Shown: one piece after another, positions 21,150 through 31,694 of the stretch
How the letters are laid out: each line of letters opens with the position of its first letter
Numbering within the stretch: the stretch's first letter is position 1
Assembly (NCBI GenBank): GCA_963971575.1
Contig: OZ020622.1
Coordinates: forward strand, 3,820,279-3,884,278
Direction of reading: 5' to 3'
From: Liopterus haemorrhoidalis
Lineage: Eukaryota > Arthropoda > Insecta > Coleoptera > Dytiscidae
Length of the DNA stretch: 64,000 nucleotides
The notes under the pieces: model-generated
What the model saw: only the letters and a program-made list of their open reading frames with translations
What the model was told of the DNA's origin: nothing
Database searches by the model: none
Made by a program: the position numbers and the translations under genes

Positions 21150-22490
21150 TCTTTAAAGTTAGTTATTTAAAATTTTTGGCGCACAGCAACAAAGGCTATT
21201 TGCGCCTAACGCAGCCCATTTACATGACTACACTACACATTAAAAAACAATAAATTAAACAATAAATAAATAGATAAAATCAGTAAATTTACGCATACTT
21301 TATAAAAGAAATCTTGCACTGACAAACACAAATAAATTATATAAAAAATCTGTTCGAAAATTTGAACAGACTCAGGGTGATGGTAGGAGGCTGTAAAGGA
21401 GCAAATTATCATCGAATATTACAGTCATTAACTAGGAACACATTAAAATAAGGTGCAAGACTTCACACATAAAGCAATAAGTTCGATTCTCTCAGGAAGA
21501 GTATCAGCCTGTCCATGAGTACCCTGTCGTCACCTAAAGCAAGTGACAGGTCATAGCACAGGCCTAACCTCTCCCTGACATCCTCGAACTGTATACACTC
21601 AAAAGTGTAACACAAACAAATCTGTTTTACACGTCTCACAGATAGGGGACTCTTCACCTCAAAGGAGGTGTCCATGGGTCCACCAACAGTGACCTATACG
21701 AAGGCGTGTAATGGTTTCTTCCCTGCGGTTAATCCTGCAGGAAGAACCCCATGGTTTAACGTCTCCCTTAATCTCAACTTGACGTTCTGTATGCTGTTGC
21801 ATTCATGCTGTCATCTGGCTAAAACCAGATGTTTCAGATGACTCTGCGTCATCTGGAAATATGAAACTCACATCAATCATAGGTCTGTGGGAGGCGGCTT
21901 TTGCAGCTGCATTTGCCGCTTTGTTGCCTTTAATACCAACATGTTCCGGTATCCAAAACAGCTCTACCCTCACATTCTGAGCATTCAGATTGAGTAGCAA
22001 CCGGATCTTTAGTACAAGAGGATGTACTGGATCTGGATCTTGGATACTGTTCAGAGCGCTCAGCGAGTCCGTCAAGATAACACTTGACCGACTTTGCTCT
22101 GACGAAACAAAACACAGAGTCTGAAATATAGCGTACAGCTCAGCACTGTTACTAGTTATGGAGTGCAGACGGTACTGAAACTGTTGACGTGGGTTCAACA
22201 CAACGAAAAGACACTCAACCCTGGTTCCGGATTTTGATCCGAAAAATAATAGTATCCTTGAACCTAGGGACCAGTGTTCTTTGTAACTCATGTTGGTATT
22301 CGATAGGCAACGTAGTATCTTTATCAAACCTAGTTAATGTGAGATTTTCTTTAAATTTTTTCAATAGTTCAACTAACTTTGTTAACCTATTTGAAGGTAT
22401 TCCATTTCTTACCTTGTCAAAATTTACAGGAGATAAAAGTGCAATGACAACATTCCGTTATTTCGAAATCTTTGGTCTTAACTGGAAACC
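21150..22490 (-). pseudogene. LINE relic with RNase H domain (jockey/I-group)
   Basis: On the minus strand 22327-21803 reads LFFGSKSGTRVECLFVVLNP, SITSNSAELYAIFQTL, ILTDSLSALNSI, VELFWIPEHVGIKGNKAANA and AAKAASHRP. These are the ordered motifs of a LINE-encoded RNase H (GSK, AELxAI, TDSxxAL, WIPxHxGIxGNxxA), which removes RNA from the cDNA hybrid. Downstream, broken frames give ETITRLRIGHCWWTHGHLL and PICETCKT, the usual RLRxGH/THxxLL and C-x2-C tail. The 3' untranslated end (TTTTTGGCGCACAGCAACAA on +, near 21175) matches the LINE ends at 32190-32233 and 36568-36624. A MITE at 22492 cuts off the upstream part, and several stops and shifts mark it as dead. Confidence 0.85.
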
Positions 22491-22491
22491 A

Positions 22492-22863
22492 CCCAGCAAA
22501 CATTTTTATACGGGCCAGTACTGGTAAAACACATACTCCCCGGCATTGAAAGTAATGGGCCAGTACCCCGGTGTCCCCGTGGCCGTTACTGGCCCATTGA
22601 TGTATCAGTTGCCGGCCCAGCAACGGTAAAGTGCAAAATAATCGCATTAGTTGCAAGATTTATTTCTGATGGTTTTAAGTAAAAAGTATGGGTGAAGAAG
22701 AGTGCTTATAAAATGCTGGTAAAGTACTTCGTATAGGCGGAATGCGAAATACCAATGTGAAGTACATTATTAATACTGGCGTTGCACTTACTTTTGGTGC
22801 CAGTAATTTACCAGCATAAAAGCAGTTTGCCAGCATTCGGCCGTTAGTTGAATGTTTGCTGGG
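22492..22863 (-). mobile_element. MITE family M1, copy 4 (372 bp)
   Basis: Termini CCCAGCAAACATT and AATGTTTGCTGGG are complete, with CA on both flanks. The interior is nearly identical to copy 2 in reverse orientation. It is inserted at the upstream edge of the LINE relic. Confidence 0.9.
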
Positions 22864-23365
22864 CAATATATCGAAAATTACATTGTGAGTTTCAATTACA
22901 AATTTCTTTTGCAAATTTAGAATCCTAACTGTTTTTCAGTAAAATTAGTACTTATTTTTAAGTCGATCTCTTCGTGTATGTTGAGTTAAAATTTGAAGCC
23001 CATGTAATAAATGTATGTGTAAGATACTCACAAACTAAATGTCAATATTCAAGTCTAGCGAAACCGAATAATTCAATAAGAGCGACAAGCAGCACATTAT
23101 TAGATACTTGCGTCATCTAATCAAAGGCCTTTATCGCAACATTTCCATTTCACCACAAGCCGACATTGTTATGTCGGCTCCCTAGTCATCATTTTTATAT
23201 TACCTTAATATTTATTGTTTCTACATCAAAACAATGTGTTCATTGTGCATTAGTAACTTGGCATATTATGAACAATTGTTATTCAGTTATATGAGAGATA
23301 TTATTTGATAATTTTAAACGTTTTAAGCTCCATATTTTTTTTACATTGTGTTTTGTCTTTTTTTT
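22864..23365. other. No recognised feature
   Basis: AT-rich DNA without a supportable gene or repeat. Confidence 0.4.
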
Positions 23366-23520
23366 ATGATCGGCCCACCGGGCATTTGCCCATTAGCCCG
23401 CCGGTTGTATCCGGCCCTGGTTGGCCCCATGAAACGGTGGCAAGATTCATCGACCAGATGGTAGGGCCGACCCAATTGTGGGGATTGGGTCCTGCCGTGG
23501 TAACACTGGGGTAGCAATCC
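23366..23520. repeat. GC-rich repeat fragment ending CCGGCCCTGG
   Basis: GATCGGCCCACCGGGCATTT...TTGTATCCGGCCCTGG at 23369-23421 looks like a DNA-element terminus (CAGGGCCGGATAC on the minus strand). The following 100 bases are unusually GC-rich for the window. No partner end was found. Confidence 0.35.
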
Positions 23521-23834
23521 AGAGGGAAAGGGCGTTAAGCTTTTTTGGTCAAAAGACCGTATTATTACACAGCCCAACAGACATTTTGGTGCCTGCGAGT
23601 TTTTAACTGTCTCTAGGTAATTTTTGGGGACAGAATCCAAAATAGCCGTCAGATTTGGTCTATCAGATCTAGTTTTTGAGATACGCTATATTGGCCTCTT
23701 TTACAATAAAATATCTTATTTCTTAACTTGTGTATTTTTCACGTTATTACTGTTACTATTTGCTCCAACTGCCAGTTACAAACACAAATAGACAAAGTAA
23801 GGTATTTATTTCACAAAGTAGATAAATATACATC

Positions 23835-24560
23835 ACTTATCACTTAAAAATGTTCTTTTGTACGACTTTCTAGCATGGAGTTTACCAGAACAGTTTTTCT
23901 GAAGACTCCAACAGTAGTAGGCCATTATGTGGCTATCTTATCTTCCTTGATATCTATCTTCCATAGTTTTATGTCCTGATGGAATCTTTCCCCCTGTTCT
24001 TCACTAAAATCACCTAGGTTTTCTGGTAAGTGGTCATAATACAACCGAGAATATTAAAGTTGGAAAGCATATTTTCCACTAATTCTCTGCATTATGATTT
24101 CCATGAAAATTTTGTACTACTTGAATAAATGAACACCAAGAATTAGATTCAATCTCGTTCATTGATGCGGTTGGATTGGATTGTGGATCTTCAGTAGGTT
24201 GCCTTATCCGAGGACCATCAAATATTCTGGTTTTCACTTTTTCAGAGTTAATCCCAGGAAATTTATTCAAGTAGCCTACACACCATCTCGATTTAAAGCC
24301 TTCAAAAATTGCTACATAAGCCCAAACTTGATATGCAAGGAAATATAATTTTCTCTCTCGCAACCAAAGGTTCGTTGACAACGTTTTGTTTTTCTTGAAT
24401 TATGACATTTCTTAATGGAAATCACCCAATTTCTGTTAACCCAGTGCTGATCCTTAGCTCTGCTGTCCCAAAGACATAAAAAACAAGGGTATTTTGTATA
24501 TCCACTTTGCTGTCCAAGGAGGAAATTTACCGTTTTTAGATAAAAAACTAAAATCAATTA
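23835..24560 (-). pseudogene. Decayed copy of a dispersed insect gene family of unknown function
   Basis: On the minus strand the pieces in order are LLGQQSGYTKYPCFLCLWDS (about 24525), SLHIKFGLM (24320), CVGYLNKFPGINSEKVKTRI and FDGPRIRQPTEDPQSNPT (24280-24190), NSWCSFIQVVQNFHGNHN (24140) and, in another frame, PENLGDFSEEQGERFHQDIK then MEDRYQGR and HIMAYYCWSLQK (24020-23890). I recognise this order (GYTKYPCFLCLWDSR, LHIKLGLMKQF, EEQGERFHQD, YCW) from a protein family copied many times in insect and cnidarian genomes. Its function is not known to me. At least four frame breaks and several stops are present. The N-terminus is not visible upstream of 24560. Confidence 0.7.
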
Positions 24561-25399
24561 GTCTGTATCTTAAAAACTAGAGCTGCTACGAAAAAGAGTG
24601 AGGTATTTTTGGAATCAGCACATCAAAAATATCCAAAATCAGTTCTTACTTTTTCGGCACCAAGATAAAAAAATTATTTTGTTGGGCAGTGTATAAACTG
24701 TCCTATTTCTCTAATGAAACTAGTGGTGATGTTTAGCAGTGTAGCATTTAAATGTATGCTATATAAATATGCAGTTGCATATGTATTAAGTTGTACGCCC
24801 TCGCCCGTTTTATTTATATGTATGAGTCTGCTGCATGTAATTCCAACACAATAAATATGCCAAACATACTTCATGGTACATTGTACATTCCTAGTAAAAA
24901 GTATCTGTTTCCGGTCCAGGATATTGTATGCTACAAGTCAAGCACGTGCACAATTTGACAGGTGTTGCATTATAGAAGCTACAAGCAAAAAATTCGAGGT
25001 CGTCCATAAATCATTTTAAAGCTGCCTTCCGAGCTCTTTAAATTAGTTGACTTTGCATTCTGCGCTATGGATAAGTTTAGTAAAGAGTTTTAACATTCAC
25101 GGCAGCCTTTAGGCTAAGGAAATTTGTGCGTTATGAATAGTGCGATATCTGTGTGTCTTTAAACTAACTACAGTGGCTTCGTAAAACGTTTATTATCTAT
25201 TATCGTTTTTCTTATTCTGCTGTTCTACATTTTTACTAACTAAACCTAACCTAATTACCTAAATTGATCATATTTACTGTTCGTTTGTAATTTCGAGCGA
25301 GATTTGTTGTAATCGGCGCAATGATATTTTGTTAGGTTATGTAAAGCCATATTTTAAACGTTCTCTTTGATGAAGACGCAATTTTTGTGTTAATATAAA
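24561..25399. other. No recognised feature
   Basis: AT-rich DNA without a supportable gene. ACCTAACCTAA at 25244-25254 is too short to call telomere-like. Confidence 0.4.
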
Positions 25400-25968
25400 T
25401 AACGCATTTTTGTGTTTTTAACTAAAATATGTAAAATATTTAATCCGCTATTTAACACAATAAACGAGTGAACATCCGTAGTCCAGTGGTAACGTTCTCA
25501 CTTCGTAAGTTACAAACCACTGTTCGATTCCCGTCAATTTTTATTTTTTCTGTTTTTTTTTGCATTTTTATTTTGTTTAAATTATTTTGTCGATATTCTA
25601 GTTATATTTTGGCAAATGTCGCATGTAATTTTTAAAAGCGTAAATTTAATAACCAGTGGGAAGTGTTGAAATTATAATTTAATTCTATGTTTGAATATAT
25701 ACGAAATCAGAGAGGCGGAGTTTATGACTTATAACAACCAATGGAAGCCATAGGCGCAATTTTCAAAATATTAATGAACCTTGCTATATAAAAAAATACT
25801 GCAAATATTTAGAAACCCAAATAATGGTATTAGGCATTCGAATTAAAATTAATAAAAAAATATTTTAACATAAAATTTGTTTTGGTATCCCAAATAATCA
25901 TCATTCGCTTACTAAATACCTGCGAAACCATGAAATGTATGAAAATTCATATCTCACATCAATTTTTT
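25400..25968 (+). mobile_element. Family B Helentron-like element, copy 4 (5' truncated)
   Basis: It begins inside the family at TTTTTGTGTTTTTAACTAAA and keeps a tRNA-like cassette at 25471-25540 (A-box-like TAGTCCAGTGGTAACG, B-box-like TGTTCGATTCCCG). It has the block ATGGAAGCCATAGGCGCAAT and ends TACCTGCGAAACC with a decayed 3' hairpin. The CTGT array and 5' repeat are missing. Confidence 0.75.
25471..25540 (+). other. tRNA-like cassette in family B copy 4
   Basis: TCCGTAGTCCAGTGGTAACG followed 30 bases later by CTGTTCGATTCCCG resembles the A and B boxes of a tRNA (Glu/Asp-like wording). The arms do not all pair and a T run follows. It is treated as a degenerate tRNA-derived segment. Confidence 0.5.
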
Positions 25969-25998
25969 AATTTTTTCTACATCAATTTGTCTCTTTAA

Positions 25999-26212
25999 TT
26001 ATTGAATGTCCCTCTTATGTCTGTCTTATTAAAACAACGCACCAACCACAAAGTTTGAAAAACTGTCTATAGCGGACAACGCATAGTCTATTAAATTTAG
26101 AGCTGTGAAAGCTTGAGTTACTATGACAAACTTGTAGTGACAATCAACAGTGCACAACTCAGAGCGTATAGTCTATTGATTTTAGAACTGTGAATGTAGC
26201 TTAAAACTATTA
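25999..26212 (+). repeat. Dispersed repeat G, copy 1
   Basis: About 210 bp align with 46955-47165 (for example TATGTCTGTCTTATTAAAAC versus TATGTCTGTCTCATTAAAAC, and AGCTATTGATTT-type ends). A shorter match occurs near 52577-52625. Class unknown. Confidence 0.6.
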
Positions 26213-26381
26213 GTTTCTCGCTATCTTAAATCCTTCCAGTTTGTCCTTTAGGTATCCATATCCCATCTGTACGTGGATATATTAGTTATTTACTGTCCAA
26301 ACAGGACTAAGGAGACACCTGCGTCAGTTTGTCAGCTATTATAAGGATGACGGAGATGGTATGACCTTCTGACCTTTACAC

Positions 26382-26405
26382 CCCGGAGCTCTCGACTCCG
26401 GGGTA
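26382..26405. other. GC hairpin
   Basis: CCCCGGAG and CTCCGGGG pair perfectly around a 7-base loop in otherwise AT-rich DNA. There is no coding or histone-type context. Confidence 0.5.
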
Positions 26406-26789
26406 TTCAGCTATTGAGTTTTAAAGTGAATTATTTCACTTGAAAACTGTTTTTCAAAGTTTAAAACTCCACGTCAGAGATTTTTTATTTTTAATGCTTT
26501 ATCTTAAATGAAAAAGACAGATCGGACGATGCCTACTTTTAAACAAAAAAAAAGTTACGAGTTTAAGAGCGATGGGAATTTATGTCCTAAATTTAAGTGG
26601 TATTTTGTTGATCTCAATTGAGCTTAAAACTATGAGGGTTATTTGAAAACGACCTGACAAAAGACAATCCTTGAAAAAGAAATTCGCATAATCGCATTTT
26701 GCGAGTTGAAATTTTACAAATACGCTATCAAAAGTTAGTGTTATGTAAGTATAACCACCAAAAAAAAAAACATTATAACGTCACTCAAG

Positions 26790-26920
26790 TGCCTGTCTGT
26801 CTGTCTGTGTGTCTATCATAGGGGAAACTTTTTAAGATCGCAGCGCCATATGCGGCAAAGCTGGAACACTCGAAAGTGACATTAAACTGTTACTCGTCTA
26901 TTTGTTTAAATGGTGAAAAT
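26790..26920 (+). repeat. Repeat family C, copy 1
   Basis: GGGGAAACTTTTTAAGATCG...CAGCGCCATATGCGGCAAAG is similar to 34360-34420 and, more weakly on -, to 28480-28530. A short CTGT run precedes it at 26798-26814. Confidence 0.45.
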
Positions 26921-27798
26921 GAACACGAGTTGTATTTATCCTGTTTTCCGAGCTTTTTTTTTTATTTAAAGATATTACAAGATATGTAGTAATATAGTAT
27001 TCTAAAGAAATTTCAAGGAAATTTTTAGATTTTCGTTGTATTTTTAATTCTTTTTGACTGTCTGTCAATATAATAGCAACAAAAATATGGTCAATATATT
27101 AGTAAAAATTAATATCTCTGCCTGTAAAAGTAGAAGGGCCTTTTAATATATCAACTGATGATTTAGGCAAATTTTGGGAGGGGTAAGTGCTTTTTTTCAG
27201 TCTTTTCTTGGACGTAAAAAATCATTTTCTATAAAATGCAACGAGCAAACGTGCATGCATGGGCTTGGATTTTTGCCCATTTTTACCGACCACCAACATA
27301 TGAGAGGTATTGTGATCATACCGATTTTGATATTTCGAGATTTCGATGGATCTCCACGAATTGGGGTCCCTATATAACGTTTTGACTATTTTTAGCATGA
27401 TGTCTGTCGGTCTGTCCGTCTGTCCGTCCGTCCATCCGTCCGTCCGTCCGTCCGTCCGTCCGTCTGTCAATTCAATTCAAAATTCGGTTAAAAGGATTTT
27501 TATGAAACTTCATATTTAAGCTTTTGACATCAATAGCACGAGTTCATCAACTTTTGGTAAAAATCAGTTGACTAGAAATGGGAGTTTACTCGTGTCGATT
27601 TTAAGATTTTTGCGAATATTTAACATCAGAAAAATATTTCGAAAAAATGTATTTAACAAATGTTGCTATAAAAGCAATAACTAACAACTTTTATTTGAGA
27701 CATTTTTTGATAAAACGAAAAAATTTAGAATTTTTTTTTCAAAGTATCTATTTTTCATACTTATATGATGTAACATTTCCATGGTTATGATAAATAAT

Positions 27799-27956
27799 CA
27801 GATCAACTCTGTAAAAAGTTACTGTGTAATAACGTTACTACAACATAAAATATTATAAAAAGTATAATGGCTTTCATTCATGATAGTAACTGATCTTGCT
27901 CATAGTGACGAATTTAGTTACAATTATCATAGTAACAGAGTTACAGAATTGGTCTG
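27799..27956. mobile_element. MITE family M3, copy 2
   Basis: Termini CAGATCAACTCTGTAA and TTACAGAATTGGTCTG. It lies head to tail with copy 3, 7 bases apart. Confidence 0.8.
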
Positions 27957-27963
27957 AATAACT

Positions 27964-28121
27964 CAGATCAATTCTGTAAAAATTTACTGTGTACTAACGT
28001 TACTACAAGATAAAATATTATAAAAAGTATAATGACTTTCATTCATGATAGTAACTGACCTTGCTCATAATGACAATTTTAGTTACTATTATCATAGTAA
28101 CTGAGTTACAGAATTGGTCTG
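27964..28121. mobile_element. MITE family M3, copy 3
   Basis: Termini CAGATCAATTCTGTAA and TTACAGAATTGGTCTG, about 90% like copy 2 by eye. Confidence 0.8.
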
Positions 28122-28227
28122 AATGTTAGAAAATATTAGGCCAAGTTATTTCTACTCTCCTGCTAGAATGTATTTTATACAATTTATGCAATTGCGGTCG
28201 GTCCTGTGGTGGCCACAGCTGATTTTT

Positions 28228-28522
28228 AATTTTTGGATCCATAAAAACCTACGATCCACTTTCTCTCTGCCTCCAAACGTCGTTTCAATTGATATTTTTT
28301 TTCGATTTAGGTAAAATATGGAATGTTTAAGAGGGATTCTTCCTTATTCACGATTTACATTGCTGCACACAACAAAATTGATTGTTTTTTTTTTCATGAT
28401 TCACAAAAATAAAACACAAACGACAAAAAAACACGTATTTTTCCATTGAACAAACCAAAACAATGTCACTTTCGTATCTTCCGCAAAATGACACCAGATG
28501 TCAGGGCGCTTAGGAATTTTCC
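28228..28522. other. No gene; possible family C remnant near the right edge
   Basis: AT-rich DNA. The last 50 bases read in reverse resemble family C (GGGGAAAATTCCTAAGCGC). Confidence 0.35.
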
Positions 28523-28530
28523 CCTATTGT

Positions 28531-28874
28531 TAGGGTGACCAGATTTCAGTGAAGGGTAACCGGGATACAGGAAAAAAAAAAGGTCCTCACCTCCCAGATC
28601 CAAGTGAAGAGAAAAAAAAAAGGTCCTCACCTCCCAGATCCAAGTGAAGAGCAAAAAAAGGTCCTCACCTCTCAGATCCAAGTAAAGAGCAAAAAAAAGG
28701 TCCTCACCTCCCAAAACCAAGTGAAGAGCAAAAAAAAAAGGTCCTCACCTCTCATATTAGAATATATTTTCTTACAAATGCAGAATTATGTAAAAACCGG
28801 GACAATCGACCGACCCGAAAAAAATTTTCGGGACACCGGGACAATTGGCCTAAAACCGGGACGGATGGACCCTA
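28531..28874 (+). mobile_element. hAT-type MITE (344 bp) containing a minisatellite, 8-bp target duplication
   Basis: The ends are TAGGGTGACCAG and (reverse complement) TAGGGTCCATCCG. The flanks are the exact 8-bp duplication CCTATTGT (28523-28530, 28875-28882). Inside are five copies of a 35-40-bp unit and several ACCGGGAC blocks. Confidence 0.9.
28570..28765 (+). repeat. Minisatellite, unit AAGGTCCTCACCTCCCAGAT plus CCAAGTGAAGAGCAAAAAA
   Basis: Five tandem units with variable A runs. Related units also occur at 50285-50450, 54344-54470 (minus strand) and as single pieces near 31730-32275, inside other element families. Confidence 0.85.
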
Positions 28875-28882
28875 CCTATTGT

Positions 28883-29640
28883 TACAGCCCCAAAAGTCAT
28901 ACTTTGAAAATTACTATCCCCACTACGTTACGCCGGTCAGTAAATTTTGTTGTTGGATTCTTGTTATGACTCATAAACCTGTCTAAATTGTAAATACGTT
29001 TGTCATCTTTAGATGTCCATCTTGCATCTAAAATTCCAGTCTGCAAAACATAAAAATAAACTTGTTCCATTTCCTGCGGATAAGTTTTTCTTTTCGATTC
29101 ATAGCAAGCAGTATGGCTTGTTTTTTTTTATAATGACCAACAAGAAACCGGTTTATGTTGTTTCTTTTTGCTTTTAAGAGAGGGCATTACATCAGTTGAC
29201 CGTCTATTGGTCTTATTACCGGAACTGGTAATTTGAATAATGCATTGCGGGCGGGCTTTTGTTTTCTATACCACTCGATAATTATTTTCTATTGTTTTAA
29301 AACGATTACATCAAATGATCGTGTTGTTGAAGTTTCCCAATTTAGCGTGGACAAAGTTTTAATGTTAATTACTTTCAACCCTCGGTTACGGATGGAGTGT
29401 ACGCCGACGCCAGACGTCAGCAGGCTAACGTCATTAATTACGGAGTTAAAATAGGAATAAAACGACTTCTTCACCTCCCCCGAGGGTTTTACGAACGACC
29501 TAGACTGCCAAAAACTTCTATACATTATTACTCCAGTTTATTACTTAGGTCAAAAGGTCCTACATAAAGGCAGAGTTGGAGTCCATTGGCACAATTTAGA
29601 CCAAATGGACAATCACCCATATTTTCCAATTTGGCTCAAA
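28883..29640. other. No recognised gene
   Basis: Mostly unique AT-rich DNA. Small overlapping ORFs on both strands around 29233-29525 lack any recognisable domain. Confidence 0.4.
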
Positions 29641-29642
29641 GC

Positions 29643-29695
29643 ACAGTGGTTCCCAAACTTTGTTTGTTCCTGGCGTCCTTAAGGGGGTGATTTTT
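29643..29695 (+). repeat. hAT-type terminus
   Basis: CAGTGGTTCCCAAACTTTGT followed by TCCTGGCGTCC is a standard-looking hAT end. It abuts the foldback repeat. Confidence 0.5.
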
Positions 29696-29698
29696 GTG

Positions 29699-30335
29699 AA
29701 TTTTTTTCAAATCTATGGTTAAATTTATTCATTTTCAAACTAAGTACATATATAAAGTATGTTTTGAAGAAGATACAAAAAAATTTTGAAGGCAAAATAT
29801 GGCGAAATGGGCCAGCTGTGGCAAATCTTCTCAGACTCCGGGAAAAAAATTAGATTTTGCGGTGACCAGCATAACTCGTCACTGGATCATCTGGAATCAA
29901 AAATCCAAAAAGATTTTGTTAGTTTATGAGTTTGCCGAGGTAACGACGTTGAGATATTTTTTTTTCATGTTTTTTTTTATTTAACAATCACAAATATACT
30001 CATTTTTAGGGGGAATTAATTTTTTTTTTGTCTTCTAAGTAACGCTAAAAACTGAAAAATGATTTTAAAAATAAAAACTCAACGTCATTACCTCGGTAAA
30101 CTCATAAACTAACAAAATCTTTTTGGATTTTTGATTTCAGATGATCCAGTGACGAGTTTGCTGGTCACCGCAAAATCTATTTTTTTTCCCGGAGTCTGAG
30201 AAGATTTGCCACAGCTGGCTCATTTCGCCATATTTTGCCTTCAAAATTTTTTTGTATCTTCTTCAAAACATACCTTATATATGTACTTAGTTTGAAAATG
30301 AATAAATTTAACCATAGATTTGAAAAAAATTTTGA
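29699..30335. repeat. Large foldback: ~255-bp arms around a ~124-bp spacer
   Basis: The left arm 29699-29953 and right arm 30078-30335 are near-identical reverse complements. Examples are CAGCTGTGGCAAATCTTCTC and GAGAAGATTTGCCACAGCTG, or GATCATCTGGAATCAAAAAT and ATTTTTGATTTCAGATGATC. A transcript across it would fold into a long hairpin. The inner arm core AGGTAACGACGTTGAG is shared with the foldback at 1600-1757. Confidence 0.9.
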
Positions 30336-30560
30336 CCAAAATTTTTAAAATTTTTGTTCGAAAATTGGTATACTTATATATTTTTAGCCTTAGATCATAA
30401 ATATATGGTCAGTTTTGAGTTACGGTCTAAAATTTTGACATTTTCGGCAAAAAAAGTAAAAAAAAGACAATCCACAAAAAGCCTCAGAACCTAGATGAAA
30501 TGTTAGCCTGCCCCTTTTTTTAATCTTTATAAACTAATACTTATGTCTTATCTATCATTT
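30336..30560. other. Repeat-like AT-rich DNA, no gene
   Basis: Phrases such as GTTTTGAGTTACGGTCTAAA recall repeat H. Nothing can be delimited. Confidence 0.35.
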
Positions 30561-30565
30561 ATATC

Positions 30566-30640
30566 AGCGGTTCCCAACCTGTGCTCCGCAGAGCTCTTAC
30601 TGCTCCGCGTGCACTTCTCAGGGGCTCCACACCCGTTCCA
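30566..30640 (+). repeat. hAT-type terminus
   Basis: CAGCGGTTCCCAACCTGTGC then TCCGCAGAGCTC. A related end occurs in reverse at 45735-45797. Confidence 0.5.
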
Positions 30641-30781
30641 GGAAATAAAATTAATAAAAATTGAATAAAATCAAAAGTATTAGAAATAAAAAACAGAATC
30701 AAAATAATAAAACTAAAAATGACATTCTGAAAGAAAATTGATCAAGTTGTATATATGTCCAAGTGATTTCTGACTCTAGCC

Positions 30782-30934
30782 CAGAGGCGAATTAAGCGGT
30801 GGGCGGACTGGGCGGCCCACGAACCCGGGAGGCCTACCGAAGGCTATATACAAATATTTCCATTCTATTTAAAATAATAGAGGGTCCATTTTAATTTTAC
30901 CGCCCAGGGCCCCAAGCAACTTAATTCGCCACTG
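30782..30934. mobile_element. MITE family M4, copy 1 (153 bp)
   Basis: Ends CAGAGGCGAATTAAGCGGTG and (reverse complement) CAGTGGCGAATTAAGTTGCT. The second copy is at 54853-55015. Class is probably hAT-like, without a confirmed duplication. Confidence 0.75.
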
Positions 30935-31690
30935 ATTTTATAAAAAACGTTTTATAGTGTAAAGTGCCTAGAACGGGTTGTCTATCGTTGAAGAGGCAAT
31001 TTAAAGCGTCGTAAGTCGAAGTGTCGTAACACGGGGATGACTAATTGTATACAAAGTGCTTCTCAAATTATTCTGTAATATTTTTTTATTTTCTGTACTA
31101 TAAGCAAAAATTGATAATGTAATAAGCTTTTTATAAAACCTTTTTCGATCGATAAAAACTAATATTTCTGAAAAGTTTAAACAGTAAAAATAATACAAAA
31201 TCTTCGGAAACAGTAAAATAATAAAGAAGATATATGTTTCTCGAAGTAAATTTGTAGAATACCGATTTAAAGTTTTGTAAAACTTTCTTGTGAAAGGAAG
31301 TATTTCTAGCGACAGTTTCTGAAGTTTCAAAATAAACAGAAACTTAAAGTAACTTTGGAGTTTGAGTCTTTTATTAATAAAGAAACTTTTAGTATTATTT
31401 GTTAGTTGTTTAAAAAAAAATTCTCTTCAATAAACAATTAATTTTGACCTTTACAAACTGTTAGCAACAATAGAAAAATTTAGTCAGCGTGAATTCCAAG
31501 ATAATCTGCAATTCTTCAAATCGCAGATTGTAATCTAACGAATCAGTCATTCAAAAACCAATATAAAATTTATCTGATCTTGTAATAGGATGTTGAATTA
31601 TTTATTTATCTTTTAGATAAATAAAATACTTGCTATTTTCAATCAATCCTTGAACCTATTGTTAGATTGGTGGGTGCTTTTTCAAAGGCT
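30935..31690. other. No recognised feature
   Basis: AT-rich DNA. A minus-strand ORF at 31001-31330 shows no domain and has the composition expected of AT-rich noise. Confidence 0.4.
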
Positions 31691-31694
31691 GGCA

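Larger units (their letters stand above)
27285..28227 (+). mobile_element. Family A Helentron-like element, copy 2, carrying two nested MITEs
   Basis: It starts ACCGACCACCAAC and has a CTGTCCGT-type array at 27405-27469. It keeps the conserved AAGTTTCATAAAAATCC block in inverse and ends GCGGTCGGTC followed by hairpin CTGTGGTGGCCACAG (28204-28218) and CTGATTTTT. Two M3 MITEs at 27799-28121 interrupt it. This is the sense copy that shows the 5'-to-3' layout best. Confidence 0.7.

Noticed and set aside
25244..25254. Telomere-like CCTAA repeats
   Set aside because: Only two units; no array.
25471..25540. A functional tRNA gene
   Set aside because: A and B boxes are tRNA-like, but stems do not pair and the segment is part of a repeated element.
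26382..26405. Rho-independent terminator or histone 3' stem-loop
   Set aside because: The hairpin lacks a U tract and the histone consensus, and the DNA is eukaryotic with no gene nearby.
31001..31330. 109-residue minus-strand ORF
   Set aside because: Composition is what AT-rich noise gives (F, I, L, K, Y rich) with no domain or repeat support.
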